In this document: one piece after another, positions 1 through 8,312 of the stretch
Layout: each line of letters begins with the position of its first letter
Position numbering within the stretch: the first letter of the stretch is position 1
Assembly (NCBI GenBank): GCA_948896235.1
Contig: CAQUUC010000007.1
Coordinates: 1 to 39,440 of the forward strand
DNA length: 39,440 bases
Reading direction: 5' to 3'
From: an uncultured Clostridia bacterium
GTDB taxonomy: Bacteria; Bacillota; Clostridia; TANB77; CAG-508
The notes under the pieces: model-generated
The model's input: the letters and a program-made list of their open reading frames with translations, nothing else
Database searches by the model: none
Told to the model about the DNA's origin: nothing
Position numbers and translations under genes: made by a program

Positions 1-2
1 AT

Positions 3-37
3 TTACCAGGTAAAAATCAAGTCTTTTTACCTGGTAA
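3..37 (-). terminator. Terminator hairpin after the prepilin-like gene
   Basis: A perfect 14-bp inverted repeat (positions 3-16 and 24-37, 7-base loop) lies 36 bases past the stop codon of the surface-protein gene. The tail in the minus direction is cut off by the window edge. On the plus strand the stem is followed by T-rich sequence, so it may work both ways. Confidence 0.65.
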
Positions 38-72
38 TTTTTGGTCTTTTGTATTATTTATTTAATTTTTGA

Positions 73-1876
73 TTAGTCCTCTACATAATTTCCTGTAGAA
101 ACATTTCCTATTGACGTAGTTCCATCTCCTCCTTTTCCTCCATTTGCTCCTCCAACATATCCACTTGACTCTCCACCTATCGCTTCAACAAGTCCATCTT
201 TTATACATTTATTATAGAAAATGTTAATAGAACCACCTCCAGAACTTCCTCCCGCAGATTCTCCAGAACTTTTTCCTCCTTTTGAGCCATTTGACTCAAT
301 TTTTCCATAGTTTTCAAAAATATTTGCGTATACAATTAATAATCCTCCTGTTCCATTTTCGCCCGTTCCGTTACTAGAGTTACCTAATCCATTTTCAGCT
401 CCTTTTCCACCTGGATTTCCAGCTCCTCCACCAGCACGTCTACTATACCAAGAGCTTACTTCTCTATAACCCAAGGCAGCTCCACCTGCTCCACCATTTT
501 CTTCTCCGCTCGGAGCAGGTGTAAGAGTACCTCCATTTCTATTAATTCCACCTCCACCGAGAACCTCCAGAATAAGATGTTCCAGAACTTCCAGCACCAG
601 AAACAGTAGTATAAGATGTTACCGAAGAATCTCCCTGTGTAGATCCACCAGATCCGTCCACCACCAGTTTGTCTATTGCTTCCATTTGTTCCTTGTAATC
701 CTACTAGACCAGTCGATTTACTCGTAACCTTAACAGCATCGCCACCGTTTACCACCATCTGCTGGTACATACTCAAATGTTCCATTTGTATTTTTCCATA
801 AAAATACATCTTGCCCTTCTGCTTTTGCCCCTCTTGCTGTCATACTAATTGTTCCATTATTAGTTAGTTTTCCTGTACAATAAATTAGCATTCCTTTTGG
901 GCCACCATATCCATTATCGCTCTTACAGGCTGTTAAAGTTACTCCTTGGCTAATTGTTAAGTTTCCTTCAACTTTAAGTATTACCATATTTTTTGCATAG
1001 CCTGTTTCAATACCTACATCTATTGTTTTATCACCAAATTCATATATATTATTCGCTAGAGTTGCACCTTCTACATTATTAGTTCCATTTAAATTTAAAT
1101 TTCCTTTATATACAATTGCATGTATGTTATATGCTACTTCTTTTGTTTCTTCTGTTGTTTTTCCTTCTACATTTATTTTATAAAACCCACTATTTTGTAT
1201 ATTCTCAATTCCTGCTATTAAGCTATCTTGATTTGATGATATCCCACCTGTTTTTACAATAATTGTTCTTGAAGCCTGTCCATATTCATTCTTTGTATCT
1301 ACTGTTATTTCATATTTTTTTCCTTCTTGTATTCCAGTAAATGTATAATTTAGCTGTGTTAATTCTGATGTCCTTTCTAAATTATCTGTTTGTCCTTCTT
1401 CTTTTATTGAATACACTATTTTTGCTTCATATTCGTTTCTTAATTTAATAGTTACTGTTATTCCGTTCTTCTTTAATTTCTGTATCTATATCTATAATTG
1501 TTGGTTTTAGCATTTCTTCCTTTGTTAATTTAGGCAATTCCTTTGCTATTTTAGGAACATCTCTATCTAGCTCAAATTGCCATTCATCTACTATCGCTAT
1601 ATCTCCTTCTACTTTCATATTATTTTGTTTTAATTTATTATCTATATAATCGTTTTCATTATATTCTGGTTTTGTTATTTTATCTGCTTGCAACTCAACT
1701 AATACTGCTTCTAATTTTTCTTTTGCAGCAGCTTGTTCATAACTCTCTCCTGCTTGTTCTGCCGTTTTAAATAATCCATTATCCGATATTAGCACGTTGA
1801 TTGTCACACCTGCAAGTATCAAAAGTAATATTATTGTAATCATTAATGCTATAAGTGTTATTCCCTTTTCTTTCAT
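73..1876 (-). CDS. Prepilin-like, glycine-rich surface protein, recoded four times at CGG
   Basis: The zero frame is broken four times, each time at a CGG codon (codons 138, 377, 407 and 439). Skipping one C at each gives one continuous protein of about 599 residues. Residues 1-25 form a class III prepilin signal (MKEKGITLIAL then a hydrophobic helix), as in type IV pilin-like exported proteins. Next come a charged pilin-like part, a fibronectin III-like part (near residues 140-200, ending in TIIVKTGG), a beta-rich part, and a C-terminal half very rich in Gly, Ser and Asn. No LPXTG motif is seen. I chose ATG at 1876, with GGAG 11 bases upstream; an ATG at 1897 has no ribosome binding site. 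Without recoding the product would stop after about 143 residues. A pilin or adhesin role is inferred. Decay as a pseudogene is the alternative, but four breaks of one identical kind argue against it. Confidence 0.72.
557..559 (-). other. CGG +1 recoding site D, prepilin-like gene
   Basis: The zero frame reads gga ggt tct CGG tgg agg and stops at once after WRWN. Skipping the C gives SGGSGGGGINRNGG, which runs to the natural stop at 73. Confidence 0.83.
654..656 (-). other. CGG +1 recoding site C, prepilin-like gene
   Basis: The zero frame reads ggt ggt gga CGG atc tgg and turns into Trp/Tyr/Phe-rich nonsense. Skipping the C gives GGGGSGGSTQGDSS. Confidence 0.83.
745..747 (-). other. CGG +1 recoding site B, prepilin-like gene
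   Basis: The zero frame reads ggt ggt aaa CGG tgg cga and stops four codons later. Skipping the C gives GGKGGDAVKV, keeping the glycine-rich character. Confidence 0.83.
1463..1465 (-). other. CGG +1 recoding site A, prepilin-like gene
   Basis: The zero frame reads gaa gaa CGG aat aac and stops ten bases later. Skipping the C gives gaa gaa GGA ATA ACA (EEGIT), which continues into the fibronectin III-like part. The zero frame before the site and the +1 frame after it are both long and open. Confidence 0.85.
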
Positions 1877-1978
1877 TTTTTCTTTTGCTCCTTTCATATT
1901 TATTTTTACTTTAGTATATTATTTTATATTTTATATTAACATATATTATTTTGTCAATATATTAATATCATTATACAT

Positions 1979-2022
1979 AAAAAGCAGCAATACTTATATC
2001 ACAATAAGTATTGCTGCTTTTT
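1979..2022 (-). terminator. Strong hairpin terminator after ctp
   Basis: A perfect 19-bp inverted repeat (1979-1997 and 2004-2022) with A-run and T-run flanks lies 7 bases past the ctp stop. The A/T flanks suggest it can work in both directions. It separates ctp from the prepilin-like gene. Confidence 0.9.
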
Positions 2023-2028
2023 ATCTTT

Positions 2029-3238
2029 CTATTTTATTAACATTTCAATAGCTTTTTGTAATTGGGTATCCTTTGCTTCTTCTATATCTAACTGTCCTTC
2101 TGATACTTCATCCAAATTTACTTCTACATCTGGAGTAATTCCTACTTTATTTATTTTATTTCTATTAGGAGTATAATATTCATTAGTAGTTATTTTAAGT
2201 CCACTTCCATCCGTTAAAGTAAGCAATTCTTGAATAACTCCTTTTCCATATGTTTTTTCTCCTACAATTTTAGCTTTTCCATTATCCCTTAATGCACCTG
2301 CTAATATTTCAGATGCACTTGCAGTACTCTTATTAGTTAGTACAATTATTGGCACATTAATTATAGTATCATTTTTAGCTTTACTTATTTCTTCTTTTCC
2401 ATTTTTATCTGTAGTAATTAATAATGTAGCATCTTTATCAACTATAAAATCAGCAATATCAAGAGCTTCATTAACAAGTCCACCACCATTATTTCTAATA
2501 TCAATAATTAATGATGTAATATTTTTTCGTTTTAATTCTTCTATTTTTTCTTTAAATTCCTCTGCACATCCTTCATCAAACGAGTTAAATTCAATATACC
2601 CAATTGTAGTATTATTAATTAGTTTTGCTTCTACATGGTTAATTTTTATATGCTCTCTCTTAACTTCAATTTCTTTAATTTGACTATTTCTTACAATTTC
2701 TAGTTTTACAATTGTACCAGCTTCTCCTTTAATTTTATTTGATGCTTCAGTTAATTGTTCTCCTGTATAACTTTCTCCATCTATTTTAGTAATAATATCT
2801 CCTGGTAAAATTCCAGCTTTATATGCTGGCGAATCTTTTATTGGAGAAATTATTAGTATAACATTTCTCTCAATATCTTTTGTTAAATAAATTCCAATTC
2901 CAGTATAGTTGCCCATTACATCTGAACTAAATTCTCCGCATTTCTTCTTTTGTCATATATTCTGTATATGGATCATTTAACCCATTTACATATCCTTTTA
3001 TAGTTTCTGTAAGTATCTTATTTTCATCTATCTCTCCTAAAAACTTTTGATCAATGATTTTTCTAATACTTGCAAGCGAACCAGAAAGTCCATTATCTTT
3101 GTATGATACTGGTACATATTTAACTTTTTCACCAATATTATTGTACATAAATATTGATGTTGAAATAAATGTAATTACAGCCACCAATACAACTAGCATT
3201 ATAATTTTATAAATGTTTTGTCTTTTATTATATTCCAT
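2029..3238 (-). CDS. C-terminal processing peptidase (S41), recoded at CGG
   Basis: This is a membrane-anchored S41 protease of the CtpA/CtpB type, about 402 residues after one +1 shift at codon 101. Order: a short cytoplasmic tail, a membrane segment near residues 12-32, the family pattern NGLNDPYTEYMTKEEM, a PDZ domain near 105-190, and the S41 catalytic domain. The catalytic serine lies in NKSTASASEIL and the catalytic lysine in GEKTYGKGV. Without the shift the protein would end at residue 103, before the PDZ domain. With it, the sequence reads EEMGEFSSDVMGNYTGIGIYL, the usual CTP junction. The ATG at 3238 follows GGAGG. It lies downstream of the M23 hydrolase and ftsEX, a common Firmicutes order, so a role in envelope protein processing or hydrolase control is likely. 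Confidence 0.9.
2936..2938 (-). other. CGG +1 recoding site, ctp
   Basis: The zero frame reads gaa gaa atg CGG aga att tag, a stop two codons later. Skipping the C gives EEMGEFSSDVMGNYTGIG, joining the N-terminal segment to the PDZ domain. Confidence 0.92.
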
Positions 3239-3378
3239 TTTCTTCCTCCAATAAATCTAATCTTTAATTATTATACTACAAAAATAATTTTATAGTATAA
3301 TTTTATAAAATTTTCACAAAATAATATTAGACTTTATTTTTAAGTCTTTTGTTTCCTCTTACATTTTAATAGATGTTA

Positions 3379-3409
3379 AATTAGGACGAATTATCTTTTC
3401 GTCCTAATT
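3379..3409 (-). terminator. Hairpin after the M23 peptidase gene
   Basis: A 12-bp inverted repeat (3379-3390 and 3398-3409) lies 15 bases past the stop. Its minus-direction tail is only weakly T-rich, so termination may be partial and allow read-through into ctp. Confidence 0.5.
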
Positions 3410-3424
3410 GATTTTTTATATTAA

Positions 3425-4612
3425 TTAATTTCTAAATATTAATCTTGAATATACATCATCTGAAATATAGTTAAGTGGATTTACTTTTGAACTTGATGTA
3501 CCATTTGTACGTACTTCAAAATGTAAATGTGGCCCTGTTGTAATACCTGTGTCACCTGATATTGCAATTCGTTGTCCTCTTTTTACTTCTTGTCCTGCTC
3601 TAACTTCAAAAGAAGATAAATGTCCATAACAAGTATATAAAGTATTTGAATGTTTAATCATAATAAAATTTCCATAGCCTGAAACACTTCTTGCTGTTAC
3701 TACATATCCATCTGCTGGTGCATATAAAGGCTGATATCTTATTCCAATGTCTAATGCTTTATGATTTGTTGAAGCTCCAGCTGTTGGTTGGTCTCTTTTG
3801 CCATATCCAGATGTTATAATATTCCAATTTGCTGATGAAGTTGATATTGGCCAACTTAATTTCCCTGAAAAACTTCCTTGGTATCCGTTAGATGCTTCAA
3901 GCTGTTTTGCAATTTCTGCATCTGCTTTTTTAATTGCTGCATTAAACTCATCTATTTTTGCTTGAATTTGTTTTTCTTCTTCATTTAACTTCGCTACTTG
4001 ACTATTTTTTACAGCTTTTGCATTTTTTAATATAGTATTCTCTTTTTCAGCTTCCGCTTTTGCAGTTTTAACTTCACTCTTTTGATTGTTTAATTCTTCT
4101 TTTGCTTTTTCTAAATTTTCTTTTTCAATTTTTATATTTTCTATTAATTCAGCATCAATTTTGGCTATTTTCTCTATGTTATGTAAGTTTGAAAAGAAAT
4201 CTAAAAAGCTACTTGGATTTAGCAAAATGCTCCAATAAGATACTTTACCTGTCTTATATTGTGCAATTAATCTTTTTTCCAATGTGTTTTCTTGTTTTTC
4301 TTGTTTCTCCTCTGCCTCTTTAATTTCTTTTTCTTTAACAGCAATTGAACTTTCCAATTCTTTTACTCTTTGATTTAACTTATCAAGTTTATCTTCACTA
4401 TCTAAAATTTGTCCTTGTAATTGTTCTATACTTTTTAAGGCTTCACTTTTCTCTTTTTTTACTTGATTTTTTTCATCCTCAAGCTTATCTTTTTGATTTT
4501 GTGCGTCATTCTTTTGTTGCTCTAAATCTTTTATGCTAGCAGCAAAAGAATACATTGTTACATTAAAACATAATGATATTAAAAGAAAAGTTATTAATAT
4601 TTTTTTCTTCAT
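3425..4612 (-). CDS. Secreted coiled-coil M23 peptidase (PcsB/CwlO-EnvC-like)
   Basis: Predicted peptidoglycan hydrolase or activator partner of FtsEX, 395 residues. An N-terminal signal peptide (MKKKILITFLLISLCFN to the SFAAS region) is followed by a long Lys/Glu/Gln-rich coiled coil to about residue 240, then a C-terminal M23 (LytM) domain. Its zinc-site motifs are visible: NHKALDIG (His and Asp) and GPHLHFEV (HxH). The coiled-coil plus LytM layout directly after ftsX is that of FtsEX-controlled septal hydrolases. The start is ATG at 4612, eight bases from GGAG; an in-frame TTG at 4618 is only two bases from that site. It contains no CGG codon. Confidence 0.9.
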   Translation of the reverse strand: MKKKILITFLLISLCFNVTMYSFAASIKDLEQQKNDAQNQKDKLEDEKNQVKKEKSEALKSIEQLQGQILDSEDKLDKLNQRVKELESSIAVKEKEIKEAEEKQEKQENTLEKRLIAQYKTGKVSYWSILLNPSSFLDFFSNLHNIEKIAKIDAELIENIKIEKENLEKAKEELNNQKSEVKTAKAEAEKENTILKNAKAVKNSQVAKLNEEEKQIQAKIDEFNAAIKKADAEIAKQLEASNGYQGSFSGKLSWPISTSSANWNIITSGYGKRDQPTAGASTNHKALDIGIRYQPLYAPADGYVVTARSVSGYGNFIMIKHSNTLYTCYGHLSSFEVRAGQEVKRGQRIAISGDTGITTGPHLHFEVRTNGTSSSKVNPLNYISDDVYSRLIFRN

Positions 4613-4625
4613 AGCCAAAACTCCT

Positions 4626-5534
4626 TTATACCTCTAAATATTTTCTCATAGACATTATACTTCCTGTTGTACCTATACCAATTCCTAACAATAAGTAAAC
4701 AATAATAATCATACTAAACATTTCATTAAATGTAACAAATGTAATATCTAGTTTCTTTACAACCATTGTTTCTGTTAAACTTGGTATTAGTGCATTATAA
4801 GCTAGTCCAACAATTAAAATTGTAATTAATGCTGCTGTAATTCCTATAAGTGCTCCTTCTACAATAAATGGCCATCTAATAAATCCATTTGTTGCACCAA
4901 CATATTTCATAATTGAAATTTCTTTTCTTCTTGCATGTACAGTTAATTTTATTGTATTTCCTATAATAACTAAAGAAATAATAACTAAAACAATTAATAG
5001 AGCAAACGTAAACATCCTAACTCCATTTGCTATTGCCATAAGGAGTGCGATTTCTTCATTACTACTTCTTATTTCATCTAAGTCTTCTCCAACCATACTA
5101 GTTATTTCATTTTGAATCGCTTGGTTTCTAGATAAATCATTTAATGTAACTTTATATGATGGACCTAATTGTTCAAATTCTAGTCCTTCATATATGCTAG
5201 GATCATTTTTAAAACCTTCTTTAAGATTAATTAGATTCTCTTCTCTAGATACATATTGTGCGTTGTTAACTCCCTGCAGTTCTCTTATTTTCACACCATA
5301 TTCTGTAACTTTTTCTTCTTCTACACTAGATTTAAAAAACACTGTCATTCCTTGAGCATCTTCTATTGTATTCATTATATGGTTTATGTTTTCTCCCACT
5401 ATGAAAAATAATCCAAATATTAACATACACAAGCACATAGTTGTAAGAGCTGAAACTGTGGATTTCTTGTTTTTAAATATGTTTCTAAAGCCTTCTCCTA
5501 TTAAATAACTAACAACATTATATCTCACTATCAT
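4626..5534 (-). CDS. ftsX: Cell division ABC-transporter-like permease FtsX
   Basis: FtsX, about 302 residues, is the membrane subunit that passes FtsE ATPase movement to an extracellular peptidoglycan hydrolase. One membrane helix lies near residues 22-45 (MCLCMLIFGLFFIV), followed by an extracellular domain (about 50-165) and three C-terminal helices, the standard four-helix FtsX layout. The conserved cytoplasmic patch RRKEISIMKYVGAT is present. The start overlaps the end of ftsE by 17 bases, so the two are translationally coupled. I take ATG at 5534 although AAGGTGG sits only two bases upstream; GTG at 5528 has better spacing. The product feeds the M23 protein encoded next. Confidence 0.93.
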   Translation of the reverse strand: MIVRYNVVSYLIGEGFRNIFKNKKSTVSALTTMCLCMLIFGLFFIVGENINHIMNTIEDAQGMTVFFKSSVEEEKVTEYGVKIRELQGVNNAQYVSREENLINLKEGFKNDPSIYEGLEFEQLGPSYKVTLNDLSRNQAIQNEITSMVGEDLDEIRSSNEEIALLMAIANGVRMFTFALLIVLVIISLVIIGNTIKLTVHARRKEISIMKYVGATNGFIRWPFIVEGALIGITAALITILIVGLAYNALIPSLTETMVVKKLDITFVTFNEMFSMIIIVYLLLGIGIGTTGSIMSMRKYLEV

Positions 5535-6205
5535 AACCACCTTTTTTATCGTCTCTTACTATATTTCCTTTTTCTATTTGTATAACTCTTTTTTTCATTC
5601 TATCTACTATATCTTTTGCATGTGTTGCAACAATTACAGTTGTTCCTCTCATATTAATTTCATTTAGTAGCATCATAATATCCCACGCTGTATCTGGGTC
5701 TAAGTTTCCTGTTGGTTCATCTGCTATTAACATTGATGGATTATTTACAAGTGCACGTGCTAATGCTACCCTTTGTTGTTCTCCTCCTGATAGTTCATTT
5801 GGATACATTTTTGCTTTTCCACTTAATCCCACAAGTGAAAGTACCATAGGAACTTGTCTTCTTATATGTCTTGGTGTAGCTTTTACTATATACATCGCAA
5901 ACGCTACATTTTCATATACTGTTTTATCTGGTAAAAGCCTAAAATCTTGGAATACTATTCCCATGCTTCTACGTAAGTATGGAACTCTACTTTGTTTTAA
6001 AAATGTTGTATCTTTTCCATTTATTATAATGTTTCCCGAACTAGGTTCTTCCTCTTTTAATATGAGTTTAATTAAGGTAGATTTTCCGTGAACCTGATGA
6101 ACCTACTAAAAAAGCAAATTCACCTTTTTCAATCATAAAATTAGCATTATGAACGGCTTCTGTTCCCGTACTATATACCTTATTAACATTTCTAAATTCT
6201 ATCAT
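5518..6205 (-). CDS. ftsE: Cell division ATP-binding protein FtsE, recoded inside Walker A
   Basis: FtsE is 228 residues, the normal family length, only if CGG at codon 40 is skipped by +1. The zero frame from the well-placed ATG (AAGGAGA five bases upstream) reads FLVGSSGS, then CGG, and stops five codons later. Skipping the C gives GSSGSGKSTLIKLI, the Walker A motif. Further on are the Q-loop (MGIVFQDFRLL), the ABC signature LSGGEQQRVALARA, Walker B (MLIADEPTGNLD) and the switch His (VIVATHA). A conserved arginine in ALARA is CGT, so CGT is still read as Arg. An essential-type division gene with an otherwise intact sequence is unlikely to be a pseudogene. Confidence 0.95.
6086..6088 (-). 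other. CGG +1 recoding site in the FtsE Walker A motif
   Basis: The zero frame reads tca ggt tca CGG aaa atc and stops at TAA soon after. Skipping the C gives tca ggt tca GGA AAA TCT ACC, that is SGSGKST. The restored glycine is the invariant one before the P-loop lysine. Confidence 0.96.
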
Positions 6206-6247
6206 ATTCTTCTCCTTGTAAAGGTTTATTTAAATGTATACATTTTT

Positions 6248-6276
6248 ATCATAACAATAAAACAAATTTATTGCAA
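6248..6276 (-). promoter_or_regulatory. Sigma-A-like promoter for ftsE-ftsX-pcsB-ctp
   Basis: The minus strand shows TTGCAA (6271-6276), a 17-base spacer and TATGAT (6248-6253), about 43 bases upstream of the ftsE start and just past the transketolase terminator. Confidence 0.65.
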
Positions 6277-6290
6277 TAGCAAATTATCAA

Positions 6291-6337
6291 AAAAAACGTC
6301 AAGTTTTAGCATTATTCTTGCACTCTCGACGTTTTTT
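6291..6337 (-). terminator. Terminator after the transketolase genes
   Basis: The outer inverted repeat AAAAAACGTC / GACGTTTTTT encloses a 27-base loop with a small internal pairing. It lies 29 bases past the transketolase stop and gives a T-run in the minus direction. Confidence 0.7.
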
Positions 6338-6365
6338 AATTATTTATTAAATTTTTGTTACTTTT

Positions 6366-7295
6366 TTATGACATAATTTCTTTTATGATTCCATCTTTAC
6401 TTAGACCAAAATATTCAAGCAATTTTTCAGCTTTACCTGATTTACCAAAGGTATCTTTCATACCCAGTCTTGTTACTTTAGTAGGATATTCTTCTGAAAG
6501 TACTTCGCATACAGCACTTCCAAGTCCACCTATTATACTATGATCTTCTATTGTAATTATTCTTTTAGTTTCTTTTGCACATTTTACAATTAATTCCTTA
6601 TCAATTGGCTTTATTGTATGAATATCGACTACTCTTATATTTATTCCTTTTTCTTTTAACTCCTCCATAGCTGTAATAGCCTCAGCAACCATTAATCCTG
6701 TTGCTATTACAGTTGCATCAGTTCCATCTCCAATTTGTATACCTTTTCCTATTTCAAACTTTTGATTTTCGTCATAAATAATAGGTGATGCAAGTCTGCC
6801 AAGTCTTAAATACACAGGTCCATTTACTTTAGAAATTTCTTCTACTGCCCATTTTGTTTGGGTATCATCTGATACACTTAATACAGTCATATTTGGTAAG
6901 GTTCTCATTAAACTTATATCTTCAAGCATTTGATGTGTTGCACCATCTTCTCCAACTGCTATTCCTGAGTGTGTTGCACATATTTTTACATTTAATTTTG
7001 GATAACAAATGCTATTACGTATTTGGTCATAACTACGTCCTGCTGCGAATACTGCAAATGTACTTGCATATGGAATTTTTCCGCAAGTTGCCATTCCTGC
7101 TGCTGTAGATATCATATCTTGTTCTGCTATTCCCATATCAAAAAATCTATTAGGAAATTCTTTTTTAAAAAGTTCTGTTTTAGTTGCAGTTGCTAAATCT
7201 GCATCTAATACAACAATATCTTTATTTACTTTTCCAAGTTCTACTAACTTTTTTCCATAACTCTCACGTGTAGCTATTTTACTAGATATATCCAT
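6366..7295 (-). CDS. Transketolase, C-terminal subunit
   Basis: 309 residues covering the pyrimidine-binding and C-terminal domains of a transketolase (pentose phosphate pathway, two-carbon transfer using thiamine diphosphate). Visible motifs: DADLATATKT near residue 30, the FFDMGIAEQDM segment holding the conserved glutamate that activates the cofactor, and HSGIAVGEDGATHQ. The downstream regulatory fold is complete (GGLGSAVCEVLSEE). It starts with ATG behind AGGAGG, one base after the stop of the N-terminal subunit. Split transketolases of this kind are common in Clostridia, so the split is not a break and no CGG is involved. Confidence 0.93.
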   Translation of the reverse strand: MDISSKIATRESYGKKLVELGKVNKDIVVLDADLATATKTELFKKEFPNRFFDMGIAEQDMISTAAGMATCGKIPYASTFAVFAAGRSYDQIRNSICYPKLNVKICATHSGIAVGEDGATHQMLEDISLMRTLPNMTVLSVSDDTQTKWAVEEISKVNGPVYLRLGRLASPIIYDENQKFEIGKGIQIGDGTDATVIATGLMVAEAITAMEELKEKGINIRVVDIHTIKPIDKELIVKCAKETKRIITIEDHSIIGGLGSAVCEVLSEEYPTKVTRLGMKDTFGKSGKAEKLLEYFGLSKDGIIKEIMS

Positions 7296-7296
7296 A

Positions 7297-8121
7297 TTAT
7301 TTACCTCCTAATTCTTTAATTGCTTGATTATACTGTTCTTCATTTGGAGCTTTTCCGTGCCATCCTACTTGATTTTCCATAAAAGACACTCCTTTACCTT
7401 TTATGGTTTTTGCAATTATTGCAGTTGGCTTTCCTTTTACAGTTTTTGCTTTATCAAAAGCAGCTATTAATTGTTCTATACTGTGTCCATCTACATTTAT
7501 TACATTAAATCCAAAGCTTTCGAATTTTAAATTGATAGGGTATGAACTCATAACCTCTGTAATCTCTCCATCAATTTGAAGATTATTATTATCTATTACC
7601 ACACATAAATTATCAAGTTTATAGTGAGCTGCACTCATAGCTGCTTCCCAAATTTGTCCCTCTTCAATTTCTCCATCTCCAAGTAAACAATATACTCTAA
7701 ATCCATCTCCATTTAACTTAGAAGACATAGCCATTCCATTTGCAGCTGATAATCCTTGACCAAGAGATCCTGTAGACATATCAACACCTGGTATATGTTT
7801 CATATCGGGATGTCCTTGTAAAATACTATCAATTCCTCTAAAAGTTAATAACTCTTTTTTATCAAAATATCCACGTTCAGCAAGTGTACTATAAAGAGCT
7901 GGTGATGCATGCCCTTTAGATAAAACAAATCTGTCCCTTTCAGGTGAACTAGGATTTTCAGGATTAATGTTCATTTGATTAAAATATAAAACTGTTAAAA
8001 TATCAGCACAAGATAAAGACCCTCCTGGATGACCAGACTTTCCAGCATAAACTTCTTCAATGATTCCAATTCTAATATTGTTTGCAATTTTTTCAAGTTC
8101 TGTAATATCAGTAATTTTCAA
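7297..8121 (-). CDS. Transketolase, N-terminal subunit
   Basis: About 274 residues forming the thiamine-diphosphate-binding half. Motifs: SGHPGGSLSCADILTVLYF near residue 30, SKGHASPALY, TGSLGQGLSAANGMA, and the cofactor motif GDGEIEEGQIWEAAMSAAHYKLDNL with N. It ends one base before the C-terminal subunit starts, so the two halves are co-translated and form one enzyme. The start is probably TTG at 8121, eight bases from AGGAG; the in-frame GTG at 8130 overlaps the ribosome binding site. Confidence 0.9.
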   Translation of the reverse strand: MKITDITELEKIANNIRIGIIEEVYAGKSGHPGGSLSCADILTVLYFNQMNINPENPSSPERDRFVLSKGHASPALYSTLAERGYFDKKELLTFRGIDSILQGHPDMKHIPGVDMSTGSLGQGLSAANGMAMSSKLNGDGFRVYCLLGDGEIEEGQIWEAAMSAAHYKLDNLCVVIDNNNLQIDGEITEVMSSYPINLKFESFGFNVINVDGHSIEQLIAAFDKAKTVKGKPTAIIAKTIKGKGVSFMENQVGWHGKAPNEEQYNQAIKELGGK

Positions 8122-8224
8122 TAATATCACTCCTCTTTAACTTTTATATACTATATATATATCATAAAGCTATATAAAAAAGCAATGGACTTAAAACCAT
8201 ATTTAATTATTTTTACTAAATTTG

Positions 8225-8253
8225 TTCCAATTAATTTAAATTTATCATATAAT
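8225..8253 (+). promoter_or_regulatory. Likely asd promoter
   Basis: TTCCAA (8225-8230), a 17-base spacer and a perfect TATAAT (8248-8253) lie about 60 bases upstream of the asd ATG on the plus strand. The -35 element is weak. Confidence 0.5.
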
Positions 8254-8312
8254 GTACATATGGAAAATATGACTATATTTTCTTTTATATAATCTTTAAA
8301 GAGGTGACTCTT

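Noticed and set aside
73..1897. Interpreting the prepilin-like region as several small genes or a decaying pseudogene
   Set aside because: All four breaks are the same event (extra C in a zero-frame CGG), and the joined protein keeps a consistent composition to a stop followed by a terminator.
6366..8121. Transketolase split as another recoding case
   Set aside because: The two halves have separate ribosome binding sites and starts, and there is no CGG at the junction. Two-subunit transketolases are a known Clostridia arrangement.
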